Source: Calditrichia bacterium (lineage in GTDB: Bacteria > Calditrichota > Calditrichia > RBG-13-44-9 > J075). Taken from it: a stretch of DNA of 64,000 nt. The notes below the pieces were generated by a model, which worked only from the letters and a program-made list of their open reading frames with translations, did not search any database and was not told where the DNA came from. Shown here piece by piece: positions 45,301-53,905 of the stretch. Position numbers and translations under genes: made by a program. The stretch is from NCBI GenBank assembly GCA_028284445.1, contig JANQRS010000068.1, positions 310,616 through 374,615 on the forward strand, written 5' to 3'. Numbering within the stretch: the stretch's first letter is position 1; each line of letters opens with the position of its first letter.

Positions 45301-46728
45301 TTAATTGTTTTGCTTTCCGCGGCTAAGTCGGTTATTCAGCGCTCGCCGGGAAATGCCTAAAAGTTCCGCCGCCTGCCGCTGATTGTTGCTGGTACGCCGC
45401 AACGCTTCGTCTATAAGCGCCTGCTCCCAGGCTTTGATGCTGGGTAAGTCTTCCGGGAATTGCAACGTCCCATTCTCAGTTGACAGTTCTGGTTCATCCG
45501 GTACTGCAGGTCCATCCGTGTCGCCAAATATCTTCTCTCTAAATGCATCCAAAGCCAGTCGTCCGCCCTGGTAACGTCCCATTGCATCATTGACCATCGA
45601 TTCTAACTCGCGAATGTTGCCTGGAAAATTGTAGTTCTCGAGCAGGGTGACCAATTCGTCGGGAATTGCCGGTTTGCGCTTGCCCATCATTTTTGCCGCC
45701 TTCAGGAATAGATGTTCCAAAAGCGATGGTAAGTCATCCTTCCGCTTTGCCAGGGGCGGAATTTTAATTTGATGGGTCGTCAAGCGATAGAATAAATCCG
45801 TACGGAAGATACCATCTTTCTGAAGCTGATCCAGGTCGGCATTTGTTGCACAAACAACGCGCGCTTTGCTAATCTTGGGCGTGTCCGAGCCAATTGGATA
45901 ATACGTGCTCTTATCACTGAGGAGCCGTAGCAGTTTAACCTGCGACTCGGGACGCAGGTCCCCGATTTCGTCCAGGAATAGGGTGCCGTCTGTTGCTTTT
46001 TCTATAAGCCCCTTTCGTTCCCGCTCGGCACCGGTAAATGCCCCGCGGATATGTCCAAAGAGGGTGTCTGAAAAAAGATGGTCGTCAAGTCCGGCAACAT
46101 TAACTGCCACAAACTCACCGGCACGGCCGCTCAATTCATGAATGGTTTCCGCAAAAAGTTCTTTGCCAACGCCGGTGTCACCCGTAATCAGTATTGGCAG
46201 AGGAAAGCGTGAGATGGCCTCCATATACTGAAAAAGCTTCATCATGTCGTTATTTTGAGTAACGATGCTTTCGAACTTTGCCGGATGCTGAAGTTCATCG
46301 CTGCTGAGATAATGGAGCAACGATTCATTCTGCTGGCGAATATCATGGTATTCAATGGCTTTGCGGACCGTGGTCGCCAAGCGCTGCCGATCCACTGGCT
46401 TAAGGATATAATCGAATGCACCGGATTGCATACAGGTGACAACCGTTTCAACTTCGTTGATAGCGGTTAATAAAATCACTATCTGGTTCGGATAGCGTTC
46501 CCGAATCTGCATCAGCAATTCCAGGCCGCCGATTTCCGGCATGATCAAATCCAGTACCACAACCGAGTAGGTTTCAACGGCAAGCAGATCCATCACCCGG
46601 GCACTATTTGAACAGGTTTCCAGGTTGTTGATACCCTCGGCCGTCAGCGCCATCTCGGCGCTTAAAAGAAACTGTTCCTCATCGTCTACCATCAGAATGG
46701 GAGATTTGGGATATAGTGATTTGCTCAT
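45301..46728 (-). CDS. NtrC-type sigma-54-dependent response regulator
   Basis: 475 residues. Receiver domain (1-125) with D60 in VVVLDLIMPE; AAA+ domain with Walker A GDTGVGKE (183-190), the sigma-54 contact motif GAFTGA (229-234) and Walker B GTLFLDEIGDL; Fis-type helix-turn-helix at the end (QRQAAELLGISRRALNNRL). It activates sigma-54 promoters after phosphorylation. Its start overlaps the kinase stop by 4 bases (ATGA), so the two are translationally coupled and form a pair. Confidence 0.95.
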   Translation of the reverse strand: MSKSLYPKSPILMVDDEEQFLLSAEMALTAEGINNLETCSNSARVMDLLAVETYSVVVLDLIMPEIGGLELLMQIRERYPNQIVILLTAINEVETVVTCMQSGAFDYILKPVDRQRLATTVRKAIEYHDIRQQNESLLHYLSSDELQHPAKFESIVTQNNDMMKLFQYMEAISRFPLPILITGDTGVGKELFAETIHELSGRAGEFVAVNVAGLDDHLFSDTLFGHIRGAFTGAERERKGLIEKATDGTLFLDEIGDLRPESQVKLLRLLSDKSTYYPIGSDTPKISKARVVCATNADLDQLQKDGIFRTDLFYRLTTHQIKIPPLAKRKDDLPSLLEHLFLKAAKMMGKRKPAIPDELVTLLENYNFPGNIRELESMVNDAMGRYQGGRLALDAFREKIFGDTDGPAVPDEPELSTENGTLQFPEDLPSIKAWEQALIDEALRRTSNNQRQAAELLGISRRALNNRLSRGKQNN

Positions 46729-47918
46729 GCTAAAGTTTCCGTTTTTCGCGCAGATTCGATTGGAAGAATCACGGTCGCTGTTGTGCCGACGCCACTCTCA
46801 GATGTTAATTGTAAGGTACCTTCATGATCTTTCACAATGTTATAAGAAATTGACAGGCCGAGACCGGTGCCTCCGGTGGTGCGTTTGGTGGTGAAGAAGG
46901 GGTCAAACACATGGCCGAGATCTTCTTTCGTAATACCGCTGCCTTCATCGGCCACCTTAATCGAAATAGTCCCCGCGGCTTCATCGAATCCTGAACGGAC
47001 GAATAACTTTGCCTGTTGATTCGGCAATGCCTGGCAGGCATTGGTAATCAAATTGATAATTACCTGTTCCAACTGTTGCGTATTGCCATAGACTGTCGGA
47101 AGATTCTCCTCTACGTCCAGGGAGAAATGATGTGTTGAGCGTTTGATGAGATTCTGGGTAATCGTAATTGCCGAGTCTATGACCTTGTTGATGGAGATAC
47201 CGCCAACGAAATCGCCTTTGTCCTGACGTGCAAAATTTTTCAGACTATCCACGATTTTGCGAATCCGCTCTGCACCATCGCCAGTGGCCTGAATCAGCTT
47301 ACCGATTCTTTCCTTAGCGCGGGTAAAGGGCATACCCGCAACATTAAAATCCCCATTCTCAGCCAGATGCGATTCGAGAATCGGCTGAACATCCTGCCAC
47401 ATATCGGCGATAATATTGGCGTTAAGCATGATGAAATTGTTGGGATTGTTAATTTCATGGGCGACACCGGAAACCAGAATACCGAGAGTGGCCATCTTGT
47501 CTGCCTGGATGAGCTGCTGGCGCTGCATTTCCGCCTGCACCTGAATTTTACGTCGCTGACTAATGTCGATTATAAAACTCATGACCAGCATCCGCCCTTC
47601 AAGAGATACCGGACTCAGGCTCACCTCAATCGGGAATTCGCTGCCATCCTTTTTTCGTCCGATCAAATTCCGACCGATTCCCATTGGACGGCTTTCCGGT
47701 TTTTCCAGGTAACCGTTTCGCAATGCCTGATGCTTTTTTCGCAAATTGTCGGGGATTAGAATTTCGATCCCCTGCCCGATAAGCTCTTCGCGCTGATAGC
47801 CAAAGAGCCGTTCGGAACTTTTGTTGACAATCTCAATGATACCTGCTTCGTCTACCAGAATGATGCCTTCAGTGGCAGATTCCAATAAGGCATGATAGAG
47901 TGTATTGTCACTCTTCAT
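46725..47918 (-). CDS. PAS-domain sensor histidine kinase
   Basis: 397 residues with no membrane helices, so the sensor is soluble. PAS domain at about 8-125 (GIILVDEAGIIEIVN, RKKDGSEFPIEVSLS). Phospho-acceptor H154 in SGVAHEINNP, N-box INLITNACQALP, G1 VADEGSGI and G2 TGGTGLGLSI. It is the partner of the NtrC-type regulator that follows. The STAS protein gene is 27 bases upstream. Confidence 0.93.
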   Translation of the reverse strand: MKSDNTLYHALLESATEGIILVDEAGIIEIVNKSSERLFGYQREELIGQGIEILIPDNLRKKHQALRNGYLEKPESRPMGIGRNLIGRKKDGSEFPIEVSLSPVSLEGRMLVMSFIIDISQRRKIQVQAEMQRQQLIQADKMATLGILVSGVAHEINNPNNFIMLNANIIADMWQDVQPILESHLAENGDFNVAGMPFTRAKERIGKLIQATGDGAERIRKIVDSLKNFARQDKGDFVGGISINKVIDSAITITQNLIKRSTHHFSLDVEENLPTVYGNTQQLEQVIINLITNACQALPNQQAKLFVRSGFDEAAGTISIKVADEGSGITKEDLGHVFDPFFTTKRTTGGTGLGLSISYNIVKDHEGTLQLTSESGVGTTATVILPIESARKTETLA

Positions 47919-47945
47919 TTTGCTCGGATCTCCGTATATAGATGT

Positions 47946-48287
47946 TTACTGACGGAGGGCGGCAACGGCCCGGTCTGCATTTTCCGCTGTGTCGAAAATT
48001 GTGATCAGGTGGGAGATCATCAGCAGGCTCTGAACTTTCTCCGTAACCCCGGCAAGGCATAATTGACCTTCTGCCTGATCTACAGATGTTTTACAGGCGA
48101 TCAGTACCCCCAGGCCGGAACTATTCAACCACTTTATGTCTTTCATATCGATAACAACGTTGCGTGTTCCGTCCGCCAAAAGTCCCTTTACATGCTGATG
48201 AACCGCCATCGTGTCCGGTCCGCCCATCATTTTGCCGGACAAGCTCAAAACGGCAATGTTTTTGTCGAATTTCTCTTTGATTTTCAT
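47946..48287 (-). CDS. STAS-domain protein (anti-sigma factor antagonist-like)
   Basis: 113 residues from ATG 48287 with a strong AGGAGGAAACG site; the longer open frame has none. The STAS fold is seen in AVLSLSGKMMGG and VVIDMKDIKWLNSSGLGVLI, in which a serine of the NSSG loop is the usual phosphorylation site. It is the first gene of the STAS-kinase-NtrC operon. A partner anti-sigma kinase is not nearby, so it may act in a larger signalling complex. Confidence 0.9.
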   Translation of the reverse strand: MKIKEKFDKNIAVLSLSGKMMGGPDTMAVHQHVKGLLADGTRNVVIDMKDIKWLNSSGLGVLIACKTSVDQAEGQLCLAGVTEKVQSLLMISHLITIFDTAENADRAVAALRQ

Positions 48288-48455
48288 ATCGTTTCCTCCT
48301 CTTCGATATGCTGTTTTCTGTTCAATCAATATAGTGCAGAAAGTGCAGCTAAAAAAGGGGTACACATGGTTTTTTCAGCGCCTCGTTCTGTAATTGAGAG
48401 ACACCAATCCAATTGTTCCTGTTAAGGTTCCGGCAATTTTTCGGCGAAGGTTCGC

Positions 48456-48485
48456 TTTGGAAAATCATTCAATCTTACCTATATT
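48456..48485 (+). promoter_or_regulatory. Candidate promoter of the ECF sigma operon
   Basis: TTTGGA at 48456-48461 and TATATT at 48480-48485 with an 18-base spacer. The TTTG plus TATATTTTG wording also resembles Bacteroidota housekeeping promoters. The start of transcription would fall near 48492, about 42 bases before the ATG. Confidence 0.45.
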
Positions 48486-48533
48486 TTGAAAAATGAGAAT
48501 TTGTGTAACTTCAGCTCGGGACAGGCGTAGTAA

Positions 48534-49115
48534 ATGAATGTCGATGAGAGAAAAAAAGAAGATCGTCTCCTGATAAAAAGGGCTCGTGAAGGCGACCAAA
48601 AAGCCTTTGAAGAGCTTTTGAATAAGTACCGCAACCTTGTTTATCACGTGATGATGAAGATGGTTCGCAATCCGCAGGAAGCGGAAGACCTTTGTCAGGA
48701 AGCCTTTATTAAAGCGTTTCGAGCATTGGCATCTTTTAATGAAGAATTTGCTTTCTCGACCTGGCTCATGAAAATCGCGACGAACAACTGTATCGACTTT
48801 CTACGAAAGAAAAAGTTGAAGACCTACTCAATAGATGAGCCGGTACAGTACAAGGACGAAAGGGTCAAGATCGAAGTTCCAGATCATGATCCGACGCCGG
48901 AAAAATTATTGCTCCGGGAAGAGCGCAACAAAATGCTTGATGATGCCATTCAGTCGCTGCCTCCGCGCTACCGGCATGTGATTGTATTGAGGCATAAAGA
49001 AGAGAAGTCTTACGAAGATATTTCAGAAATACTAAAGCTGCCTTTGGGCACTGTTAAAGCAAGAATCTTCCGTGCGCGGGAGATGCTAAACAAGAAAATC
49101 AAGGATATTTTTTGA
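48534..49115 (+). CDS. ECF-type RNA polymerase sigma factor
   Basis: 193 residues. Region 2 is at about 20-90 (DLCQEAFIKAFRALASF and FSTWLMKIATNNCIDFLR), and region 4 at about 130-190 (LPPRYRHVIVLRHKEEKSYE, then LPLGTVKARIFRARE). There is no region 3, as expected for the ECF class. No anti-sigma factor with a zinc site is next to it; instead the following gene is a secreted beta-helical protein that overlaps its stop. That partner may be the regulator or main target. Confidence 0.95.
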   Translation: MNVDERKKEDRLLIKRAREGDQKAFEELLNKYRNLVYHVMMKMVRNPQEAEDLCQEAFIKAFRALASFNEEFAFSTWLMKIATNNCIDFLRKKKLKTYSIDEPVQYKDERVKIEVPDHDPTPEKLLLREERNKMLDDAIQSLPPRYRHVIVLRHKEEKSYEDISEILKLPLGTVKARIFRAREMLNKKIKDIF

Positions 49116-50044
49116 GCAAAATGATGAAAACCAAACTGATCATCGTAGCCATCTACCTTTTGAGCACTTTCCTTGCTCCCCTGGTCGCGAAACCCGGTGA
49201 TGATCAGGAACATAGCAAGCTCAAGCGGGTTGTCGACCTTACTTCCGAAAAATCAATTTTTGCAAAAGTAACTGTCAGCAATGGCATGGTCTACATCAAT
49301 AAGGCCGAAGAAAATGCCCAGCTTTTTGCCGGCGAATTCTTATTCGCCAATAAACCGCCGTTAGTGGCCTATGAAATTATCGGTGATGAAGGGCGTCTTA
49401 ATGTCAAGCTGTCGGATGAAAACAATAAGAAAAACAAATTCAGTTCGAATAACGGTAACACCGACATTGATATCGAACTGGACGAAGTATACGATAACGA
49501 ATGTTATCTGAATTTTTCCAATAAGGTGCCGCTCTCATTTCGCATGGAATTCGGCGTCATTAAAGGAGATATGAACCTTGGTGGATTGCGCATCGAAGAT
49601 TGTGAAATTAGCACGGCGGTTAGCCAGGCCACAATCGATTTTGAAGAAGGCAATCCGATTGAAATGGACCACCTCGACATCGAAAACGGGGTGGGTAAGC
49701 TGAAGATGTTTAATCTAGGTAAAGCCAATTTCCGTCAGTTCTCGTTCGAGGGCGGCGTTGGATCTTATGTGCTCGACTTCCGTGGCGGCATAAAGCAGAG
49801 CGCCGATGCTGATGTAGAAATTGGCATGGGTAAGCTCAAGATGCTGTTACCGAGAAGCATGCCGGTTCGTCTGGAAGTAGACGATTCCTTTCTTTCCAGC
49901 GTTGACGTAGATGATGTGCGCAAAGAAGATGGTATCTACTATAACGATGCCTGGGATGACAAAGATGATGACGATCCTCAGTTAAACCTGCGCGTCGAAA
50001 CCGGCGTTGCCAGCGTCACCATTAAATGGGTTGATGATAAGTAG
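49112..50044 (+). CDS. Secreted 'toastrack'-like (DUF4097/LiaF-type) protein
   Basis: 310 residues. TTG at 49112 overlaps the sigma-factor stop (TTGA) and has AAGGA 6 bases upstream, so coupled translation is likely; ATGs at 49121 and 49124 are too far from that site. Signal peptide (IIVAIYLLSTFLAPLVA) and then repeated short beta units such as MNLGGLRIEDCEISTAVSQA, MDHLDIENGVGKLKMFN and DVEIGMGKLKMLLP. These are typical of adhesin/'toastrack' folds often linked to envelope-stress sigma factors. The C-terminus is acidic (DAWDDKDDDD). Confidence 0.8.
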   Translation: MSKMMKTKLIIVAIYLLSTFLAPLVAKPGDDQEHSKLKRVVDLTSEKSIFAKVTVSNGMVYINKAEENAQLFAGEFLFANKPPLVAYEIIGDEGRLNVKLSDENNKKNKFSSNNGNTDIDIELDEVYDNECYLNFSNKVPLSFRMEFGVIKGDMNLGGLRIEDCEISTAVSQATIDFEEGNPIEMDHLDIENGVGKLKMFNLGKANFRQFSFEGGVGSYVLDFRGGIKQSADADVEIGMGKLKMLLPRSMPVRLEVDDSFLSSVDVDDVRKEDGIYYNDAWDDKDDDDPQLNLRVETGVASVTIKWVDDK

Positions 50045-50079
50045 AGCTCAGTCTTTGCTGACACAATAGAATTTTTTCT

Positions 50080-50130
50080 AACCAACAGTCCCCATATCCC
50101 TCTCGAAGGGGAATATGGGGACTGTTGGTT
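50080..50130. terminator. Long palindrome (repeat family C), likely bidirectional terminator
   Basis: AACCAACAGTCCCCATAT and ATATGGGGACTGTTGGTT are exact 18-base arms around CCCTCTCGAAGGGGA. T-rich sequence follows on the plus strand (TTTTGTCTTTTC) and an A-rich run precedes it. The TCGAAGGGG centre links it to the family A repeats. It ends the sigma-factor operon. Confidence 0.75.
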
Positions 50131-50182
50131 TTGTCTTTTCTCCTTCAACTTCAAAAAATTTAATATTTCCTCCACTTTCTGC

Positions 50183-50213
50183 TTGACCCTCACGCGACGT
50201 GATAGCCTATATT
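50183..50213 (+). promoter_or_regulatory. MerR-type promoter and operator (19-base spacer)
   Basis: TTGACC at 50183-50188 and TATATT at 50208-50213 are separated by 19 bases, the unusual spacing of MerR-controlled promoters. The spacer holds the dyad TCACG-CGA-CGTGA at 50190-50202. Transcription would start about at the ATG of the merR-like gene (50220), so the message may lack a leader. Confidence 0.85.
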
Positions 50214-50219
50214 ATTTGT

Positions 50220-50999
50220 ATGGTATCGAAAACGGAAAAACGATATAGCGTTAAGCAGCTCTCGAAGCTGGCGGGTGTCAGTATTCGCACGCTGCATTAC
50301 TATGACGAGATCGGGCTGTTGAAACCGGCATTCCGCTCTGAGAAAGGGTATCGCTATTATCAGCGGCGAGAGCTTTTTCTTTTGCAGCAGATCCGCTTTT
50401 ACCGGGAACTGGATTTTCCATTGCAGGAAATTAAGGAGATCCTGGAAGATCCGGATTTTGATCTCATTCAGGCGCTGGAGTTTCATCGCCGCCAGCTAAA
50501 GGAGAAGAGCGCGCATCTCCGCAAGCTGCTCGCTACCATTGATAAAACCATAAAAGCGTTAACAGAAACGGAAGGAAATACTATGAAAGATACAGACATT
50601 TATGCCGGTTTTAAGCCGGAAGACGTTCCCGGTATGCGCCAGGAAGTGATCGAACGCTGGGGAGAGAAAGAGCTCCTCGACACCGAACGCCGTATTCGCA
50701 ACCTTGGCAAAAAAGGATGGGAAGATGCTCGAAAGCGTGGTGAAGAGATTGATCGGCTGATTGCCGGCCTGATGAATCTTGATCCGGCTGAGACAAAAGT
50801 GCAGCGTGCAATTTCCCTGCATTTTGAATACATGAACACCTTTTACGAGGTAAGCAAGGAGCGTTATCGCGGTCTGGCGCAGATGTATATCGATGACGAG
50901 CGCTTTACAGCGCATTATGAGAAAACAGCCGTTGGCCTGGCCAACTATATTCACCGGGCAATTAATGTTTTCTGTGATAATGATTTGCAGGTGAAGTAG
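50220..50999 (+). CDS. TipA-like MerR-family regulator (MerR HTH plus TipAS ligand domain)
   Basis: 259 residues from ATG 50220. N-terminal MerR helix-turn-helix (YSVKQLSKLAGVSIRTLHYYDEIGLL, in part) is followed by a coiled coil (about 80-115) and a TipAS-type domain (about 125-255; VIERWGEKELLDT, ISLHFEYMNTFYEVSKE, ANYIHRAINVF). Such proteins bind drug-like or other amphipathic ligands and activate efflux or stress genes, including their own. The promoter overlaps the start and no Shine-Dalgarno is present, consistent with a leaderless, self-regulated gene. Confidence 0.93.
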   Translation: MVSKTEKRYSVKQLSKLAGVSIRTLHYYDEIGLLKPAFRSEKGYRYYQRRELFLLQQIRFYRELDFPLQEIKEILEDPDFDLIQALEFHRRQLKEKSAHLRKLLATIDKTIKALTETEGNTMKDTDIYAGFKPEDVPGMRQEVIERWGEKELLDTERRIRNLGKKGWEDARKRGEEIDRLIAGLMNLDPAETKVQRAISLHFEYMNTFYEVSKERYRGLAQMYIDDERFTAHYEKTAVGLANYIHRAINVFCDNDLQVK

Positions 51000-51503
51000 T
51001 TAGAATCCGCGCACCAGGCTCACAGCCAGGTAGACGATAATCAGCCCGAGCAATACAGAGGTACGTCCAAACCAGCTTGCCTGTTTGCGCAGCGTCTGCG
51101 ATGCTGTTGCTTCCGGATTGGCCATCAGGGCCTTTGAGGCCCTGGGGCCAAAATAAAAGTCATGTATGCCGCTGAGCGCAAATACAATTGCCACCAGTAC
51201 GAGCTTCATCGCCAGGGTTTCTGCAAAGGCGCCTTGCCGGCTGTTGGCCTGGAATAACACCTCTGGACCAAGACCGCGAAAAGACATGGCAACCAGGCCG
51301 GTTATCAGCAGCGTTACAAGGCAAATCCAACCAACCGTACGAAATCGAATCCCCGCCTCATGAATAAGATCCCGTCCTGCGGCCTTAAAGCGTTCCATCC
51401 GTATGACCGGGACAACGACCAATGCCAGGAAGAGTGCCCCACCCAACCAGATAATTGCCGCTAAAATATGCAGGAAGACTGCCAGGGTATAAAGTCCATG
51501 CAT
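51000..51503 (-). CDS. CopD-like membrane protein
   Basis: 167 residues from the ATG at 51503, with GGAGAG 5-6 bases upstream. Four membrane helices; the first contains FLHILAAIIWLGGALFLALVVVP, as in CopD/DUF2269-type proteins that are linked to copper resistance or heme-containing membrane domains. A second His-containing helix is GIHDFYFGPR. The stop is directly against the stop of the convergent MerR gene. A copper role would suit the oxidase and SCO genes nearby but is not proven. Confidence 0.8.
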   Translation of the reverse strand: MHGLYTLAVFLHILAAIIWLGGALFLALVVVPVIRMERFKAAGRDLIHEAGIRFRTVGWICLVTLLITGLVAMSFRGLGPEVLFQANSRQGAFAETLAMKLVLVAIVFALSGIHDFYFGPRASKALMANPEATASQTLRKQASWFGRTSVLLGLIIVYLAVSLVRGF

Positions 51504-51622
51504 GTGTGCTCTCCGCTCTTGTTTTTTATCCCAAAATTTGCGAGCCTTTAACAAATATCATAATGTCTGTATTTCAAGGCCAATGGTTTGAAAATTACCG
51601 GTTCAATTGATGGGAGACGCTT

Positions 51623-53491
51623 ATGGGTAGCTTCAAAGTACGAGCAGCTAAAGAGCCTCAGGAAATACGCCAATTTCTGCATAGCTTGCTAGCCGATTTG
51701 TCTGCGCTTGAGAAAATGGTTGATGGCGGGATGCTGGAGGAAGGTGTGCAGCGAATCGGCGTGGAGCAGGAGCTCTGCCTAATTGACCGAAATTATCATC
51801 CGGCGCCGATTATTGTGGATTTGCTGAAGGCAATTGGCGATGACCATTTTACAACCGAACTTGCCCGATTTAACCTGGAGTTTAATCTCGACCCGCTGAT
51901 TTTTGCCGGTGATTGCTTCTCGAAATTGGAAGCAACACTTCATCATTATTTGGGGATGCTCGACAAGTCGCTTTCCAAATTTGATGCCCGGGCAGTGCTG
52001 ACCGGTATTTTGCCGACGATCCGTCCCACGGATTTACGTATTGAAAACATGACGCCGATACCGCGCTATGAATCGCTCTTTGGCCAGCTGCGGGCGCTGC
52101 GTGGTTCGGCATTCTCCTATCATATTCGTGGAAGTGAAGAATTAAATCTCGTCCAGGATTTTCCGACATTTGAATTCTGCAATACTTCCTTCCAGATTCA
52201 CTTCCAGCCCAAACCGGCTGACTTTGTTGATGCCTACAATTTTGCGAAACTGATTACCGCACCAACGCTGGCGGCATCGGTGAACTCGCCGCTATTAATG
52301 GGCAAGCGTCTTTGGCAAGAAACTCGGATTGCCCTCTTTCAACAGGCGATTGATACGCGCGACCGCTCGCGCCTGTTGCGCCAGGAGGTGGCGAGGGTAT
52401 CGTTTGCGCGTAAATGGGTCCACAAATCCATAATGGAAATGTTTAGGGACGATCTCGCTCGCTTTAAGGTCTTGCTAATAACTGAGGGCGAAGAAGAGGC
52501 TTTGGCCATGCTTGCTGCTGGTAAAATCCCTCGGCTGCAGGCATTTAATGCTTTTTATGGTACCATATATCGCTGGAACCGCTGTTGTTACGGCATTTCC
52601 AACGGGAAGCCGCATTTGCGTATCGAAAATCGGGTTGTACCGGCAGGACCAACAGTGATAGACCAGGTCGCAAACAGCGCCTTCTGGATTGGGATGATGA
52701 ACGGCATGCCGGATGAGTATCGCTCGCTGGGTGATAAGGTCGATTTTGATTGGGCCGTCAATAATTTTACGCGAGCCGCGCGTACCGGGCTCGACGCCAC
52801 TTTCTATTGGATGGGCGGCGTTAGCATGACAGCTTCAGAATTGATCCTGAAAGAACTATTGCCGATTGCCGAAGACGGGCTGAAAAAAGCCGGTATTGTT
52901 GAAGCTGATATGAAAAAATATCTTGGCGTTATTCGCGATCGGGTAACATCACGCCAGACCGGCGCCGCGTGGCTCTTACAAAACTATTCCGAGTTGCGAC
53001 GCAGCAATTCTGCCCAGAAAGCGACCGTCGCAATCACCGCAGCAATGCTGGAAAGGCAAAAAGCAGGTGAGCCGGTACATACCTGGTCGAATGTTGAAGC
53101 AAATAGCCTCAAGAAGCTGGATTTGCGATTTGAACAGGTCGGGGACGTGATGTTGACGGAGCTGTTTACTGTTCACCCCGAAGAATCGCTGGAACTGGTT
53201 GGCAAGCTGATGCAGTGGAAGGAGCTCGAATTTGTGCTGGTGGAGGCTTATGATCATACCTTGTTAGGGGTGATTACCTTCGGCATTTTGCGGGAATATT
53301 TAAGAAAAAACCCCGATTCCGCCAGTCATGCGACAGCTGCTTCATCGATTATGGCGACCGCCACAAAGATCATTTCGCCCGAGGCGCCGATCGCCAAGGC
53401 CCGGGAATTGCTTAAAGACAATGAGCTGGGCTGCCTTCCGGTAATTAGTCGTGATAAGCTTGTGGGTTTGGTAACCGAAGGTATCATATAG
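51623..53491 (+). CDS. Glutamate-cysteine ligase-like (GCS2) protein fused to a CBS domain pair
   Basis: 622 residues. Residues about 15-480 resemble the GCS2/GshA-type ATP-grasp-like ligases: RIGVEQELCLID near 44-55, FNLEFNLDP and TSFQIHFQP, and later LRIENRVVPAGPT. The last 120 residues form two CBS motifs (TELFTVHPEESLELVGKLM and IISPEAPIAKARELLKDNE with VGLVTEGII). CBS pairs bind AMP, ATP or related nucleotides, so ligase activity may respond to energy state. The product could be gamma-glutamylcysteine or another gamma-glutamyl amide; genuine enzyme activity is unproven. The protein stops unusually early after the last CBS strand. GGGAGA lies 7 bases before the ATG. Confidence 0.8.
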   Translation: MGSFKVRAAKEPQEIRQFLHSLLADLSALEKMVDGGMLEEGVQRIGVEQELCLIDRNYHPAPIIVDLLKAIGDDHFTTELARFNLEFNLDPLIFAGDCFSKLEATLHHYLGMLDKSLSKFDARAVLTGILPTIRPTDLRIENMTPIPRYESLFGQLRALRGSAFSYHIRGSEELNLVQDFPTFEFCNTSFQIHFQPKPADFVDAYNFAKLITAPTLAASVNSPLLMGKRLWQETRIALFQQAIDTRDRSRLLRQEVARVSFARKWVHKSIMEMFRDDLARFKVLLITEGEEEALAMLAAGKIPRLQAFNAFYGTIYRWNRCCYGISNGKPHLRIENRVVPAGPTVIDQVANSAFWIGMMNGMPDEYRSLGDKVDFDWAVNNFTRAARTGLDATFYWMGGVSMTASELILKELLPIAEDGLKKAGIVEADMKKYLGVIRDRVTSRQTGAAWLLQNYSELRRSNSAQKATVAITAAMLERQKAGEPVHTWSNVEANSLKKLDLRFEQVGDVMLTELFTVHPEESLELVGKLMQWKELEFVLVEAYDHTLLGVITFGILREYLRKNPDSASHATAASSIMATATKIISPEAPIAKARELLKDNELGCLPVISRDKLVGLVTEGII

Positions 53492-53494
53492 CAA

Positions 53495-53535
53495 CAAAAA
53501 ACCGGGCACACCTCCTGGGAATGCCCGGCCATTTT
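53495..53535. terminator. Bidirectional rho-independent terminator
   Basis: Stem CCGGGCA/TGCCCGG with a 13-base loop, A-run at 53496-53501 on the left and T-run at 53531-53535 on the right. It serves the convergent GCS-CBS gene and the six-gene minus-strand operon. Confidence 0.85.
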
Positions 53536-53565
53536 TCGAAACAGTGGGAAGGTCAGTGTACAGGT

Positions 53566-53859
53566 TTAAGTCTCAACTTCGAAGGTGATTTCCAGAACAG
53601 AATCATCGCTACCAAAGGGATTTTCCACGCGTGGCGCCTGGTCATCATTCAACCAGTGCTCATTGTTCACCAGATAGCGGAAATGATACTGGCCGTCCTT
53701 CAACTTAACCTCTGTCTTCCAGTTGCCATTCGTCAACTGTTTCATCGGATTGGCAAAGCGGTCCCAATCATTAAAATCACCCAATAACGCTATGCTCTCT
53801 GCTTTGGGATGTTCAATTTCGAAACGCACCTTACCCGTTTTGGGAAAGAACTTAATCAT
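53566..53859 (-). CDS. Free-standing glycogen-binding domain protein (CBM48/AMPK-beta-like)
   Basis: 97 residues that form one E-set/CBM48 domain: VRFEIEHPKAESIALLGDFN, DWDRFANPMKQ, GNWKTEVKLKDGQYHFRYLV and WLNDDQAPRVENPFG. These contain the tryptophans and the 'F-x-Y/F-x-V' strand that bind alpha-glucans. No catalytic domain is attached. It is the last gene of the operon that also has a CBS-pair protein, so together they recall the beta and gamma parts of AMPK; that likeness is inference. Confidence 0.9.
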   Translation of the reverse strand: MIKFFPKTGKVRFEIEHPKAESIALLGDFNDWDRFANPMKQLTNGNWKTEVKLKDGQYHFRYLVNNEHWLNDDQAPRVENPFGSDDSVLEITFEVET

Positions 53860-53905
53860 AAAGTCTCCCGCGTTTTGATGAGATTTACAGCCATTCCGGC
53901 ATTAG

